Notes: generated by a model not told the origin, from the sequence alone. Numbered from the stretch's first letter, positions 17,870 through 25,700 are shown. The stretch is DNA of 64,000 nt from Saccharopolyspora erythraea (GCF_018141105.1 NZ_CP054839.1:5831411-5895410), one strand, 5' to 3'. A program made the numbers and translations.

Positions 17870-18211
17870 CTAGCGGCGAACAATTGCATTGTTCGCGCTG
17901 ATCGTGCTAACGGGCGTGGTCGCGTTGTTCGTGCCAGTGTGCGCACTGGCGTACTCGAATCCCGACACGAACAACGCGACCATTCCGAGCGATACCCACA
18001 ACGGCACTGAATCGCCGACATGGGCTGATGCGACGATGCCCAGAGCCACCGTGACGAACGTTCCCAAGCCTTCACCGAGGCGCATCCGGTGGCACGTGTC
18101 GGCATCCGGCTCGTGTTCGGCGGCAGCGAAGTACGAACCGCAGAACGCCGAATACACGGCCGCCGACGTGCCCACGATCAGAATCACCGCGTTGAGCGTT
18201 TCGTCTTTCAT
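17870..18211 (-). CDS. three-span small membrane protein of the virion module
   Basis: 113 aa with hydrophobic segments at about residues 7-30, 50-65 and 70-88, then a Thr/Asn-rich tail. It starts four bases after the stop of the LysM-like gene. Tailless phages with an internal membrane encode many such small proteins, and its position within the virion operon supports that role. No homologue is recognised. Confidence 0.65.
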   Translation of the reverse strand: MKDETLNAVILIVGTSAAVYSAFCGSYFAAAEHEPDADTCHRMRLGEGLGTFVTVALGIVASAHVGDSVPLWVSLGMVALFVSGFEYASAHTGTNNATTPVSTISANNAIVRR

Positions 18212-18215
18212 CGGC

Positions 18216-18794
18216 TCACCCGTTGAACTGCGTGGGTTTCGCGTCCGGCGGGGCGGTGTTGAGCTTCGGGATCATCACGACCGTTCCCGCGTGCAGCGGG
18301 CGGGACCAATCGATGCCGGGATTATTGGCCGTGATCAGACTCGCGAAATAGCTGCTGTTCGCGGTGTCATCCTTATCGAGTCCATACGCGACCGTGGCGA
18401 TCCCGAACGGGGACGTGTCAGCGGGCGACTTCCGCGTTTCCTTCAGGCCCAACACCGTGTAAGGCGACCACTCGAAGCCAAACGCAGTCGGGTTGGCCCT
18501 GCTGGGGCCTGTCCCCGGTGCCCGCTGCCCCACGGGGTAGGTGGTGGTCACCCCCGGTGCGTCCGGACGCGCCACGGCGGTCTCCGGCAACAGGAACACA
18601 TACGGATTCGTCCCGACCTGCTCCGGCCGCTGGCCCGGTGGACCGCCAGGCGCACCGCCAGGCGGGTTGCGGCGGTACGCCGAGGCGATGAGCAGCACCG
18701 CCAAGGCGATGGCCATCCACGTCCACATTTCGATACCGGCGATCTCGGTTTTGAAGAAATTCCGGTTCAGCACAGAGGATTTCTCAGCCACCAC
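18216..18794 (-). CDS. membrane-anchored protein with LysM-like C-terminus
   Basis: 192 aa from a GTG seven bases after a GGAGG stretch (TTG and another GTG are adjacent alternatives). One transmembrane segment lies near residues 25-40 (MWTWMAIALAVLLIAS), followed by a Gly/Pro-rich linker. The C-terminal 60 residues read VAYGLDKDDT, then SLITANNPGIDW, then PLHAGTVVMIP, close to the LysM peptidoglycan-binding pattern. Such a protein could sit in the virion membrane and bind the cell wall during entry. The start overlaps the end of the preceding gene. Confidence 0.7.
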   Translation of the reverse strand: MVAEKSSVLNRNFFKTEIAGIEMWTWMAIALAVLLIASAYRRNPPGGAPGGPPGQRPEQVGTNPYVFLLPETAVARPDAPGVTTTYPVGQRAPGTGPSRANPTAFGFEWSPYTVLGLKETRKSPADTSPFGIATVAYGLDKDDTANSSYFASLITANNPGIDWSRPLHAGTVVMIPKLNTAPPDAKPTQFNG

Positions 18795-19278
18795 CAACCC
18801 CCCTCCGATCGACCGGCGCCGTGGTGTCCGAATAGGACTGGCCCCGGAACCGCGGGAAGGTCAGCAGCGAGCGCACCGGGCGCCGCTGCTGCGCCCGCCC
18901 ACTGCGCCCGTCCCGCCCGGTCGTGCTCGGTGTCGGGCTGTGCAGGCCGGTGCGGTCCGAGTGCGCCCCGCCGGAGGTGCGGCGCCACTGGTGGGTGTGC
19001 TGGTGCATGTCCGGACGCAGCGGACCGGCATCGGTCCACCGCATCGGATCGGCGGCCGGGATGTAGTTCCCGGTGTGCCACCACGGACCGCGTTCGCGGT
19101 AAATGCCCTGGTCAAACGATGCCGGCGGTGGGGCCGCGTACTCGATCGGCGGGCGGGCACCGGAGGTGCGCCCCGTGAAGGGCACACCTCCGGCAGCACG
19201 ACCAGGGCGCGGCGTTCGTTCGTCGTAGAACCGCTGCGTCCGTGCATGCGGCAGCGGGCGCGAGGTCCGATGCCGCAT
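18784..19278 (-). CDS. Arg/Pro-rich structural protein candidate
   Basis: 164 aa, low in complexity, rich in Arg, Gly, Pro and His (MRHRTSRPLPHARTQ, PPIEYAAPPP, RPDMHQHTHQWRR). There is no transmembrane segment and no known domain. Its ATG overlaps the stop of the small membrane protein before it, and its end overlaps the start of the LysM-like gene, so the frame is well supported by context. A basic, extended protein in a virion operon may contact DNA or the capsid. Confidence 0.6.
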   Translation of the reverse strand: MRHRTSRPLPHARTQRFYDERTPRPGRAAGGVPFTGRTSGARPPIEYAAPPPASFDQGIYRERGPWWHTGNYIPAADPMRWTDAGPLRPDMHQHTHQWRRTSGGAHSDRTGLHSPTPSTTGRDGRSGRAQQRRPVRSLLTFPRFRGQSYSDTTAPVDRRGVGGG

Positions 19279-19433
19279 CACCAGGTCCCCCCGCCGGTCG
19301 CGGCCTTGAGCGCCCCACCGAAGGCCCCGCCGATCGAGTTGACCAGCCCCGGACCCTGGCTGCCCGGCCGCACCATGACGAAGATTCCGGCGACCACGAT
19401 GATGCCCATGGCGATATCAGCAACCTTATTCAT
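19278..19433 (-). CDS. 51-aa single-span membrane protein
   Basis: Starts MNKVADIAMGIIVVAGIF; one hydrophobic segment at residues 6-22, then a Gly-rich tail ending ATGGGTW. A GGAGAAG ribosome site lies nine bases before the ATG. The TGA overlaps the next ATG. It resembles the small membrane-embedded virion proteins of tectiviruses in size and layout, not in recognisable sequence. Confidence 0.7.
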   Translation of the reverse strand: MNKVADIAMGIIVVAGIFVMVRPGSQGPGLVNSIGGAFGGALKAATGGGTW

Positions 19434-19450
19434 GCTTTCTTCTCCTATTC

Positions 19451-20062
19451 CTACGTGGATTGGATGGGTGGCCCCGGCGGTACCGGCGGCAGCGGCAACG
19501 GCGGGGCATTCGGATCGGGCGGCGGCGGGGGCGGTGCGATGAGCTGATCAATCCACGCCTGTGCATTGAAGCGCGGAATGACGTTCTCACGCGGCTTTCG
19601 GGCCGCCATGTCCTTGAGCCGGTTGGACATGCGCACCCCGAACGCGGTGCCATCGGTGAACGGAGCCAACAGCAGCATCAGCACCGTGAGACCGCCGAAC
19701 GCGGACGCCAGGCGCCCGGAACGCGGCCCAATCCCACCGATGGCGAACAGCACCACGAACACCGCCGACCACAGCAGTTGCCGCGCTATCCACTGATTGA
19801 AGCTCTTGACCCAATCCGGCTTCACCAACGGATACAGCCACATCAGCAGAATTCCGCACAGCCATTCGCCTTTCAGCGTCCGCAGCGAGGCCGAACCGCT
19901 GTGCATGTTGCGCGAGGCTGCCCGGCCGGAACGGCGGGCGACCTTGCCCGCCGTTCCGGCGACCTTGACTGCCGCAGCGGCTTCCGGTCCAGCAGCCTTA
20001 GCGGCAGTCTTGGCAGCCTTTCCGGCTTTACTGTCCTTCGGCTGCTTGGGTGATGCCGCCAT
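19451..20062 (-). CDS. virion-module membrane protein with Lys/Ala-rich N-terminus
   Basis: 203 aa. The N-terminal 55 residues are Lys/Ala repeats (KAGKAAKTAAKAAG), probably a charged helix. About three transmembrane segments follow at residues 68-85, 92-112 and 118-135. The C-terminal end is a proline-rich tail. The ATG follows an AGGGGT site. It belongs to the minus-strand virion operon and is probably a major membrane component or DNA-packing protein; the exact role is unknown. Confidence 0.65.
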   Translation of the reverse strand: MAASPKQPKDSKAGKAAKTAAKAAGPEAAAAVKVAGTAGKVARRSGRAASRNMHSGSASLRTLKGEWLCGILLMWLYPLVKPDWVKSFNQWIARQLLWSAVFVVLFAIGGIGPRSGRLASAFGGLTVLMLLLAPFTDGTAFGVRMSNRLKDMAARKPRENVIPRFNAQAWIDQLIAPPPPPPDPNAPPLPLPPVPPGPPIQST

Positions 20063-20177
20063 ACACACCCCTAATGAATCCTCTGAACCCTGGTTCGGGT
20101 GCGTTATAGCCGTGCAGCGCCACCCATTCCAAGGCGATTCCGATGATGATGAGAGTCAGACCGATTGCCGGACGCAT
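20028..20177 (-). CDS. 49-aa single-span membrane protein
   Basis: Starts MRPAIGLTLIIIGIALEW, one transmembrane segment followed by a polar tail ending GGITQAAEGQ. The ATG overlaps the stop of the preceding 33-aa gene, and its end overlaps the start of the following gene by 35 bases. The tight overlaps on both sides support it as a real virion microprotein. Confidence 0.6.
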   Translation of the reverse strand: MRPAIGLTLIIIGIALEWVALHGYNAPEPGFRGFIRGVYGGITQAAEGQ

Positions 20178-20278
20178 CAGCCCGGCCCCTTCAGTGCTCC
20201 GATCAAGGCTTGCGGCGGGAACAGCAGGGCAATTGCCCAACCAAGCAGAACCCACAAAATGATGTGCTTGCGCTTCAT
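20177..20278 (-). CDS. 33-aa membrane microprotein
   Basis: Starts MKRKHIILWVLLGWAIAL: a positive N-terminus followed by one hydrophobic segment. A GGAGG ribosome site lies eight bases before the ATG and the stop overlaps the next start. Its small size and position suit a tectivirus-like membrane peptide. Confidence 0.55.
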   Translation of the reverse strand: MKRKHIILWVLLGWAIALLFPPQALIGALKGPG

Positions 20279-20282
20279 GAGA

Positions 20283-20471
20283 TCAGCCTCCGTGAACGTG
20301 GCGGAAAATGTAGCGGAGCGTGAGCAACAGCCCATATTCGGCGAGTACCAGCAGCACCAGATACGACACCGTGGGCTGCCAGGGTCGGCCTGATCCGCCC
20401 GAAACCGGCGGTGTGGGCGCAGCAGCGGGCGCGGCCTGATCAGCGGCACCACCCGGGTAGCGGCCTGCCAT
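20283..20471 (-). CDS. 62-aa single-span membrane protein
   Basis: The N-terminal half is Ala/Pro/Gly-rich; residues 36-53 (SYLVLLVLAEYGLLLTLR) form one membrane segment, then a basic end. The ATG overlaps the stop of the capsid gene by one base and is preceded by GGAGGG. Translational coupling to the capsid gene suggests a virion component made in proportion to it. Confidence 0.65.
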   Translation of the reverse strand: MAGRYPGGAADQAAPAAAPTPPVSGGSGRPWQPTVSYLVLLVLAEYGLLLTLRYIFRHVHGG

Positions 20472-21587
20472 TTAGATACCCTCCATTTCCGGCGGAATCG
20501 CGTTGATCGGCACCACTTCGTCAGTGATGATTTCGACCGTGCCCGGCAGGTTCTTCGCACCGGCAGCGGTCGCGGTTTCCATCATCACGTAGGTGGCATT
20601 CGACGTGGGCAGCCAGTACGAACCGGTGAGCTGACCAGGCTGGCGGAATCGGGGAATCACATACACCCCGGTTTCGCGTTCCGCGATCCCCAGACCCAAC
20701 GAATCGTAGTGCCACTCCATTTGCGAGAACAGCGACTCAGGGGAGCGAACAAACACCGACCGGTCGTCGAGCCTGAAACGAATGGGATCACTGAGATAGT
20801 CCTGCCGTTCGCCCTTGGAGTCCCGCACCACCAGAATGATCGTGCGGTACTCATTGCCCGTGTTCGAGAGCTGCAACAGGTTGTCCGCACCGGCCGCATT
20901 GAGCGTCTTCACATCGTGGCGCAACAGCGACCCGACCGACAGGCCCGGAGGCAGTGGGGCAATCGGATTACCGTGCAAGTCCTGTGCGTCGGTCTGCGCC
21001 CACGTCTCCAGAAATCCCGTCACGGTGACGTTCGGCCAGGCTGACACGTTGCCGGTGGCGATGTTGTCCCCACCGGCCAGCGTGTAGCGAATGCGGTACT
21101 GCGCACGGGCATCGGTGTTAGCCAGCACCCCAGCCGTGTCCCGAATTTCCGGGAAGATGCGCAGTACGAAGCTGGGATTGATGCCCCGGTTGTACCCGCT
21201 GTACTTCGTCGGGTCGCCCATCCACGGCTTGCCGTACTTGTTCTCCAAGTAATAGGCATACCCGGACATCGGGTACTTGATCGGGCTACCGTCGATGTTT
21301 TCCAGCGAAATCGACGTGATCAGCGACCACGGATTATCGGGCGCGATGCTGCCCTGCCCCAGCGCACCGCCGGTCGCCTTCACATACAACGTGACACCCC
21401 GCAGAAAACCGCCAGGCGTCACGTTGTGAACAAACTCCTGACTCGTGCCCGGCTTCACTTCGTAGGTGTCAGTGAAAATCTTCTCAGCGTAATGGCTGGA
21501 CCCGACCAGAAACGGGATCTGCACAGCCCCGCCGTGGCCCTTGTTCGGCGGCGGCGCACCCGGACCGCCAACAGTCGCAGCAGGCAT
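20472..21587 (-). CDS. double-jelly-roll-type major capsid protein
   Basis: 371 aa from the ATG (MPAATVGGPGAPPPNKG) with a TTGGAG ribosome site; the upstream extension of the frame is not needed. There are no transmembrane segments. The sequence is beta-rich, with GFLRGVTLYVKATGG, NPWSLITSISLEN and DGSPIKYPMSGYAYYL in the first half and a second repeat-like half containing YRTIILVVRDSKGE and SYWLPTSNATYVM. The first-half pattern and the length (PRD1 P3 is 394 aa) match tectivirus-type double-jelly-roll capsids. The gene is flanked by membrane peptides and a packaging ATPase, as in tectiviruses. A structure prediction would settle the fold. Confidence 0.8.
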   Translation of the reverse strand: MPAATVGGPGAPPPNKGHGGAVQIPFLVGSSHYAEKIFTDTYEVKPGTSQEFVHNVTPGGFLRGVTLYVKATGGALGQGSIAPDNPWSLITSISLENIDGSPIKYPMSGYAYYLENKYGKPWMGDPTKYSGYNRGINPSFVLRIFPEIRDTAGVLANTDARAQYRIRYTLAGGDNIATGNVSAWPNVTVTGFLETWAQTDAQDLHGNPIAPLPPGLSVGSLLRHDVKTLNAAGADNLLQLSNTGNEYRTIILVVRDSKGERQDYLSDPIRFRLDDRSVFVRSPESLFSQMEWHYDSLGLGIAERETGVYVIPRFRQPGQLTGSYWLPTSNATYVMMETATAAGAKNLPGTVEIITDEVVPINAIPPEMEGI

Positions 21588-21607
21588 GAAAACTCCAATC
21601 ATATTGA

Positions 21608-21760
21608 TCAGTACTGGAACGCCATGGCGCGGCCCACGTGCTGCCACGTGGGCGAATTCGAGTTAGCGAAATGCGCGGCCAACAGACGCCACAACGTGCC
21701 CATCAGAAGCACAGAGAAAAACGCCGACGTTGCCGCAGTCGCCGAAAAGTGAACGTGCAC
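21608..21760 (-). CDS. 50-aa small membrane protein, first gene of capsid operon
   Basis: Starts at GTG after a GAGGGGGT ribosome site. The peptide VHVHFSATAATSAFFSVLL continues into a weakly hydrophobic segment and a polar tail ending RAMAFQY. It ends 20 bases before the capsid ATG. The good ribosome site and spacing make it likely to be real; the function is unknown. Confidence 0.6.
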   Translation of the reverse strand: MHVHFSATAATSAFFSVLLMGTLWRLLAAHFANSNSPTWQHVGRAMAFQY

Positions 21761-21852
21761 AGTACACCCCCTCACTGCTTTCGGGAGAATCGCTTTCAGT
21801 GTAGAGGCCGGCCACCTCCGGAAGCGACCCTCAAAAATTGCCCCGCGGTGCT

Positions 21853-22563
21853 CTATCCGGGCAGTTTTGAAATGTATGCCTCGCGTTTGCGTCGTCGCAC
21901 GATCAGAAATTCATGCGGTTCGAGATCCAACAGAATCGGTTTGTACTTCCTGCGCCCGCCGATCACCTCCGCAACCCGCGCGGCGTCATCCTCATCATCC
22001 GGCCTGAACGCAACCGACCAGCTTGGTTCGGAGTGCATATAGCGCGACACGAAACGGGGTCGCTGCGTCATCGCCATCAGCGTGATTCCCAGCGCCCGCG
22101 ACTCTCGCCAGTACTTCGCGATCAGCGGTGAGAGCTTCAATTCGTGTTCGATGTAGGCGATCTCATCGAACTGGATAATGACATTGGCGTCAGGCTTCCA
22201 CAGCTCATCCAGCATTTCAAACACAGCTTGACGCTGCCGCGCGATGCCTTCAGACGGCTTACCGGAGGTCGGCCAGTAGATCACGCGGTTCTGCCCGTAG
22301 TCAGGTGGCCACGTCCGCCGGATCACCCAGCCCTGCCGCGCCATGCGCGTCATAGTGGAATCGGCCGGTTTGGTCGCAACAATGATGGCGTGCGCCCCGG
22401 ACCGCGTCACGCGCTGATGCAACAGATGCGTCGCGAAATACGACTTTCCCGAACCTGTCGGCCCCAACACGGCCATGTGTTCGGGTTGCCACTTTCCGCC
22501 GGGCCAACCCCAATGATCCAGAATCGCGGGCTCTAGCTCATCCCACGGGATACGCTCGACCAT
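21853..22563 (-). CDS. FtsK/HerA-type genome-packaging ATPase (A32-like)
   Basis: 236 aa. Walker A is GPTGSGKS (34-41), Walker B is VIIQFDE (128-134), and a sensor TQRPRF follows at about 166, the layout of tectivirus P9-like packaging ATPases (PRD1 P9 is 227 aa). The short length and lack of other domains separate it from FtsK translocases. It would pump the linear genome into the preformed shell through a membrane-containing vertex. It lies upstream of the capsid gene on the same strand, and its start overlaps the preceding gene by 26 bases. Confidence 0.92.
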   Translation of the reverse strand: MVERIPWDELEPAILDHWGWPGGKWQPEHMAVLGPTGSGKSYFATHLLHQRVTRSGAHAIIVATKPADSTMTRMARQGWVIRRTWPPDYGQNRVIYWPTSGKPSEGIARQRQAVFEMLDELWKPDANVIIQFDEIAYIEHELKLSPLIAKYWRESRALGITLMAMTQRPRFVSRYMHSEPSWSVAFRPDDEDDAARVAEVIGGRRKYKPILLDLEPHEFLIVRRRKREAYISKLPG

Positions 22564-22978
22564 GAGTCTCCGCCGATTCGTCGTCGCTGTTCTTCGGGCT
22601 CAGGTGGTGCTCGCGAATCGTCATGATCAACGGAGTCAGATGCATCAGCAGCGGCACGATCTTGCCAAGTCCCATCGTCTGTTCAAGGTACTTGCGCGCC
22701 CGCGCAGACGATGCCGCTAATTCCGCAATGTCGTTCGCGATCAGAGAGCTGGTCTCATTCAGCGCGCCACCACACACCGGGTCCCGCGTAGACCACAGCA
22801 TCGCAATCATCTTCAGCATTGCGTCTAATTCTTCGCCGAGTTCACGGGCGAACGCTTGCTGCTTCTGCTTATTCGTACTTCCGCGCGGCCTGCCGCGCTT
22901 ACGCGGCTTGTCTCCCGGTGTCGGTTCCTGCGCCGCATTCAGGCTGTCGTCAACAGTAGTGATGGACAGATCAGGCAT
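22538..22978 (-). CDS. AT-hook-like DNA-binding protein upstream of packaging ATPase
   Basis: 146 aa, starting MPDLSITTVDDSLNAAQ. Residues 24-35 (KPRKRGRPRGST) contain an AT-hook-type RGRPRG motif, followed by a helical domain of about 100 residues. The end overlaps the start of the packaging ATPase. It may tether DNA for packaging or regulate the virion operon whose promoter lies just upstream. No family beyond the short motif is recognised. Confidence 0.65.
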   Translation of the reverse strand: MPDLSITTVDDSLNAAQEPTPGDKPRKRGRPRGSTNKQKQQAFARELGEELDAMLKMIAMLWSTRDPVCGGALNETSSLIANDIAELAASSARARKYLEQTMGLGKIVPLLMHLTPLIMTIREHHLSPKNSDDESAETHGRAYPVG

Positions 22979-23084
22979 GAGATTTGCACCCCTCGAAAAA
23001 AACGGATTCGATGCTAGCCTGAGTATATGCAAATACCGCCCGAGTGCGGGCGCTCGATAATCGCGTTCACGAAAGGGGCTGTTC
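22979..23084. promoter_or_regulatory. divergent promoter region between virion operons
   Basis: This 106-base gap separates minus- and plus-strand virion genes. On the minus strand a TATACT -10 candidate is at 23022-23027; on the plus strand GATAAT is at 23056-23061. Both first genes have ribosome sites (GAGGGGTG and GAAAGGGG). The -35 boxes are not clear, suggesting use of an activator or alternative sigma factor. Confidence 0.5.
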
Positions 23085-23405
23085 ATGCCTGAAAAGAAGC
23101 GTCGACTCAGCGACAAAGAGCGTGAAAAGTTGCTTGCGCTGTTGGCCGAAGACGAGGATGAAGGCGTTGAAGAAACCACCGAAGAAAACGAGGCTGAAGC
23201 GTCCGCGGGAACCAATCAGGTTATTGTCTTTGCTGGATCTCCCGACGAGTTTATCCGGCATTTCGGCCCCGCGTCGCCTGCTGATGCGAATATGGCTGAA
23301 AAGGGCGATGAAGAGGAAGATAAGGGCGATGGCGGCCAACAGGAGGAACCGGAGTCAGCCGACGAGCCCACTCCCAAGTCCCGAAGCCGATACTTCCGGA
23401 AGTAG
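23085..23405 (+). CDS. acidic element protein
   Basis: 106 aa. The N-terminus is basic (MPEKKRRLSDKEREK), the middle a strongly acidic Glu/Asp tract, then a short folded-looking segment NQVIVFAGSPDEFIRHFG, and again an acidic tail with a basic end. It is first in the plus-strand operon with the lytic transglycosylase, six bases downstream. It may be a scaffold-like or assembly protein; no family is recognised. Confidence 0.65.
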   Translation: MPEKKRRLSDKEREKLLALLAEDEDEGVEETTEENEAEASAGTNQVIVFAGSPDEFIRHFGPASPADANMAEKGDEEEDKGDGGQQEEPESADEPTPKSRSRYFRK

Positions 23406-23410
23406 CCACG

Positions 23411-24031
23411 ATGGCCAACATCGTTGAAACCATCACCAGCGTTGCCCAGCAACACGGCGTTGATCCGATTTTGGCGCTGGCGACCGCATACCAGGAATCG
23501 AAGCTGAATCCGCGTGCGGTTGGCGATAACGGGACGTCGTTCGGGTTGTATCAGCTGCACCGGGGTGGCCAGTTGGGAAACCATACCCCGGAATGGGCGT
23601 TCAATCCTGCCAACAATGCCAATCAGGCGTTGTCGGTGATGGCCGATGTTGCCCGCGATCACCCCACGTGGTCGCCGGGACAGATCGCGGCAGCCTCGCA
23701 GCGACCGGCGAACAAGGCGGCGTATGCGACCAACGTCAACAACTGGTACCGGCAGATCAAATCCGGTCAGCTCAAGCTCAATGGCGGTCCGCAGGCACCG
23801 CCGCCGACCGGCCAGCCACCGCCGCCAGGCGCCACACCCGCCGGTTTCGGAACGGGTTCCATGTTGGGGCTTCCCGATCCGTTGGGCGGTGCCGCGTTCA
23901 CCGCCTTGGGGAAGGTGCTCGGCTGGGCGAACCTGCCCAACCTGTTCATCCGCATCTTCTGCGGGTTCCTTGGCGTCGGGTTCATCGCCGCTGGCGTGTT
24001 TTTCTTTGTCACAGAAGGGAAATCATCGTGA
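23411..24031 (+). CDS. lytic transglycosylase with C-terminal membrane anchor
   Basis: 206 aa. Residues 1-120 form an SLT-type lysozyme-like domain: the catalytic Glu is E29 in AYQESKLNPRAVG, followed by GTSFGLYQLH. A Pro/Gly linker (about 125-155) leads to a transmembrane segment near 180-202. Membrane-containing phages carry a virion-bound transglycosylase (P7 in PRD1) that opens the cell wall for genome entry; the C-terminal anchor fits a place in the virion membrane. The stop overlaps the GTG of the next gene. Confidence 0.85.
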   Translation: MANIVETITSVAQQHGVDPILALATAYQESKLNPRAVGDNGTSFGLYQLHRGGQLGNHTPEWAFNPANNANQALSVMADVARDHPTWSPGQIAAASQRPANKAAYATNVNNWYRQIKSGQLKLNGGPQAPPPTGQPPPPGATPAGFGTGSMLGLPDPLGGAAFTALGKVLGWANLPNLFIRIFCGFLGVGFIAAGVFFFVTEGKSS

Positions 24032-24489
24032 GAGTCAAGATCGAAGCGGGGCGGGAGATCGACATTGCCACCCCTGACGAGATCGGCGGCATCGTCGCCG
24101 ACGCGATCAGCCTGCGTCACCAGATGCTCATGCGGGCACCGGAGTACGCCACGGTGCGAGCCTCCACGGTCACGCTGCCCGGATACAGCGGGCGAACCCT
24201 GACGACCGGCACAGCGCCGATCGGGCCGCGCCCTGGTCGCATCTGGGACATCAGGCGTATCAGCGTGCATGGCGGCTGGGTCAGCCTGCATACCGACGAC
24301 GCGTCTCCCTCTGCCTACGTCGGCCAGGTGGGCGGGCAGCCGGGCGGCATCGCCCAGTTCGGCCGGGCCTCCCTGCTGCTGCGCAACGGCCAGACCCTCT
24401 ACATCGGCAACCCGAGCCCGAACGCCGTGACCGTCACGGTCTCCCTGGCAGTCGCAGACGTCGCAAGTGGCGATGAATGGAGGTTGTGA
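24028..24489 (+). CDS. virion-associated protein candidate (beta-rich)
   Basis: 153 aa from a GTG overlapping the transglycosylase stop and preceded by AAGGGAAA. The predicted content is mainly beta strands (VTVTVSLAVADV at the end, WVSLHTDDASPSAYVG in the middle) without membrane segments. Position and composition suggest a vertex, spike or receptor-binding protein, but no motif shows it. Confidence 0.6.
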   Translation: MRVKIEAGREIDIATPDEIGGIVADAISLRHQMLMRAPEYATVRASTVTLPGYSGRTLTTGTAPIGPRPGRIWDIRRISVHGGWVSLHTDDASPSAYVGQVGGQPGGIAQFGRASLLLRNGQTLYIGNPSPNAVTVTVSLAVADVASGDEWRL

Positions 24490-24520
24490 GGTGGCCTAGG
24501 GCACGCCATGATGGCGCCCG

Positions 24521-24664
24521 TCCGTAAAACTACGGATGCGGGATGCAGCGTGGATGGAGGCGGCCGAACCGTCTCCGTAAAACTACGGAGACGCCACGGT
24601 CGGAACCCGTGCTACCACGGGCTCCGATCGATCGTTACTCCATTCGTGTACCGTAGAACTACGG
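24521..24664. repeat. three hairpin repeats, consensus CCGTAAAACTACGG
   Basis: TCCGTAAAACTACGGA at 24521-24536, TCTCCGTAAAACTACGGAGA at 24572-24591 and CCGTAGAACTACGG at 24651-24664. All are dyads with an AAAC or GAAC centre. They lie in a 393-base gap without genes between two plus-strand gene groups. They may be operators for an element regulator, RNA stem-loops or replication-related sites. Nothing else was seen in the gap except a CGATCGATCG palindrome near 24625. Confidence 0.7.
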
Positions 24665-24882
24665 ATTCGCCCAGACTGCGAAACAGCCGGTACCGGCTAC
24701 TGGGAGCGTTTAGCCAGCGTCTAGCCCGTGATTAGTGCACAGTTTTATAGCGCATTCGCAAACACGACACAACGGGCCAAATAAGGCAGTTTCAAGAAAG
24801 TTCTTGCGCGGGACCACGTCGCAGTTCATAGTGGTCGGACGCCCCGATAGTCATTGGTAGTTAGGGGAGGAGTCACCTTTCT

Positions 24883-25194
24883 ATGTCGGGTTTCAACATC
24901 AGTGATGCTGACGGAGACATTCCGCGCTCGCGTCGCGCTGGTCTGCCTATTCCGCCTGAAGTGCGCAAGGCGGTTGATGAGTCCTTGAAGACTGGTAAGT
25001 CCAAGCGGGTTGATGTCCCTAGTGAGGACTGCGCTAACCAGGTGTTGGCGTATCTGCGAAGCCTCAGCAACCGCGAGGGTTACAAGTTCGAACAGGGTAA
25101 GGAACGCGACGGCGACAACAACACCACCGCCGTTGTGTTCAAAACCGTCGACAAGGATGAACCCAAGCGCAAGAGGACAAGTTCGCAAACCTGA
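24883..25194 (+). CDS. small basic element protein
   Basis: 103 aa, starting MSGFNISDADGDIPRSRRAG, with a very good AGGGGAGGA ribosome site. Residues 20-75 look folded, with regularly spaced charged residues, and the end is basic (KRKRTSSQT). It is the first of three small plus-strand genes right of the hairpin repeats. The function is unknown; DNA or RNA binding is possible from its charge. Confidence 0.65.
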   Translation: MSGFNISDADGDIPRSRRAGLPIPPEVRKAVDESLKTGKSKRVDVPSEDCANQVLAYLRSLSNREGYKFEQGKERDGDNNTTAVVFKTVDKDEPKRKRTSSQT

Positions 25195-25203
25195 CAACCC
25201 GCA

Positions 25204-25241
25204 CGGCCCAGACGCACACCGCGTTTGGGCCGGTCCTTTTG
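25204..25241 (+). terminator. weak terminator/attenuator hairpin
   Basis: CGGCCCA pairs with TGGGCCG across a 15-base loop and is followed by GTCCTTTT. It sits between the 103-aa gene and the next small gene and may reduce expression of the latter. Confidence 0.45.
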
Positions 25242-25256
25242 AAGGGAGAAACAAGC

Positions 25257-25412
25257 GTGATCATCTATTCTGCGGAAGTCCAGGAAGCTGAAGGACGGTA
25301 CACCCTTACCATTACGGATCACCGGCTCAGCACGACGCAAAGCGCCGAAGTTCCGCCGCACATGGTCGACCAAATCCCGATGGTGCTCCAAATGTTGCGG
25401 ATGGTCGGCTGA
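25257..25412 (+). CDS. 51-aa element protein
   Basis: GTG start with an AAGGGAG ribosome site. The sequence starts MIIYSAEVQEAEGRYTLTI and ends in a Met-rich helix MVLQMLRMVG; it is probably a small soluble protein with a strand-rich first half. No family is recognised. It is followed by the zinc-finger-like gene after 11 bases. Confidence 0.55.
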   Translation: MIIYSAEVQEAEGRYTLTITDHRLSTTQSAEVPPHMVDQIPMVLQMLRMVG

Positions 25413-25423
25413 AGGGAACAGAC

Positions 25424-25642
25424 ATGTTCACACAAGCGCCCGCCGGAAGCGTCCGGCTCCAATTCAACCAACGCCCGTTCAACAGTGGAAAGGACTACCT
25501 GGACCGCGTCACCGGGCACGTTCTCTACTTCCACAACCGCGACTGGGCCTGCCGCGAGTGCACGTTCAGCGTGCCGGAACAGCGATATATGACATGGCGG
25601 GCGATCGTGGAGGATCACCGAAGACACACCGGTCACGCCTGA
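25424..25642 (+). CDS. C2H2-like zinc-finger microprotein
   Basis: 72 aa. Near the end CRECTF is followed 20 residues later by DHRRHTGH, giving C-x2-C and H-x3-H spacing as in a single zinc finger. The N-terminal half has an RLQFNQRPF stretch with basic residues. It could bind DNA and regulate the element. It is the last gene before the convergent terminator. Confidence 0.6.
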   Translation: MFTQAPAGSVRLQFNQRPFNSGKDYLDRVTGHVLYFHNRDWACRECTFSVPEQRYMTWRAIVEDHRRHTGHA

Positions 25643-25700
25643 TACGCTCGCCACGTCGGGAGGACGTCGGCGCCGCCGAGTCATTCAACGTCTTTCAGAC

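Noticed and set aside
24508-24735. 75-codon plus-strand open frame across the hairpin repeats
   Set aside because: It translates the palindromes into a Cys/Arg-rich peptide without ribosome site; the region is better explained as non-coding.
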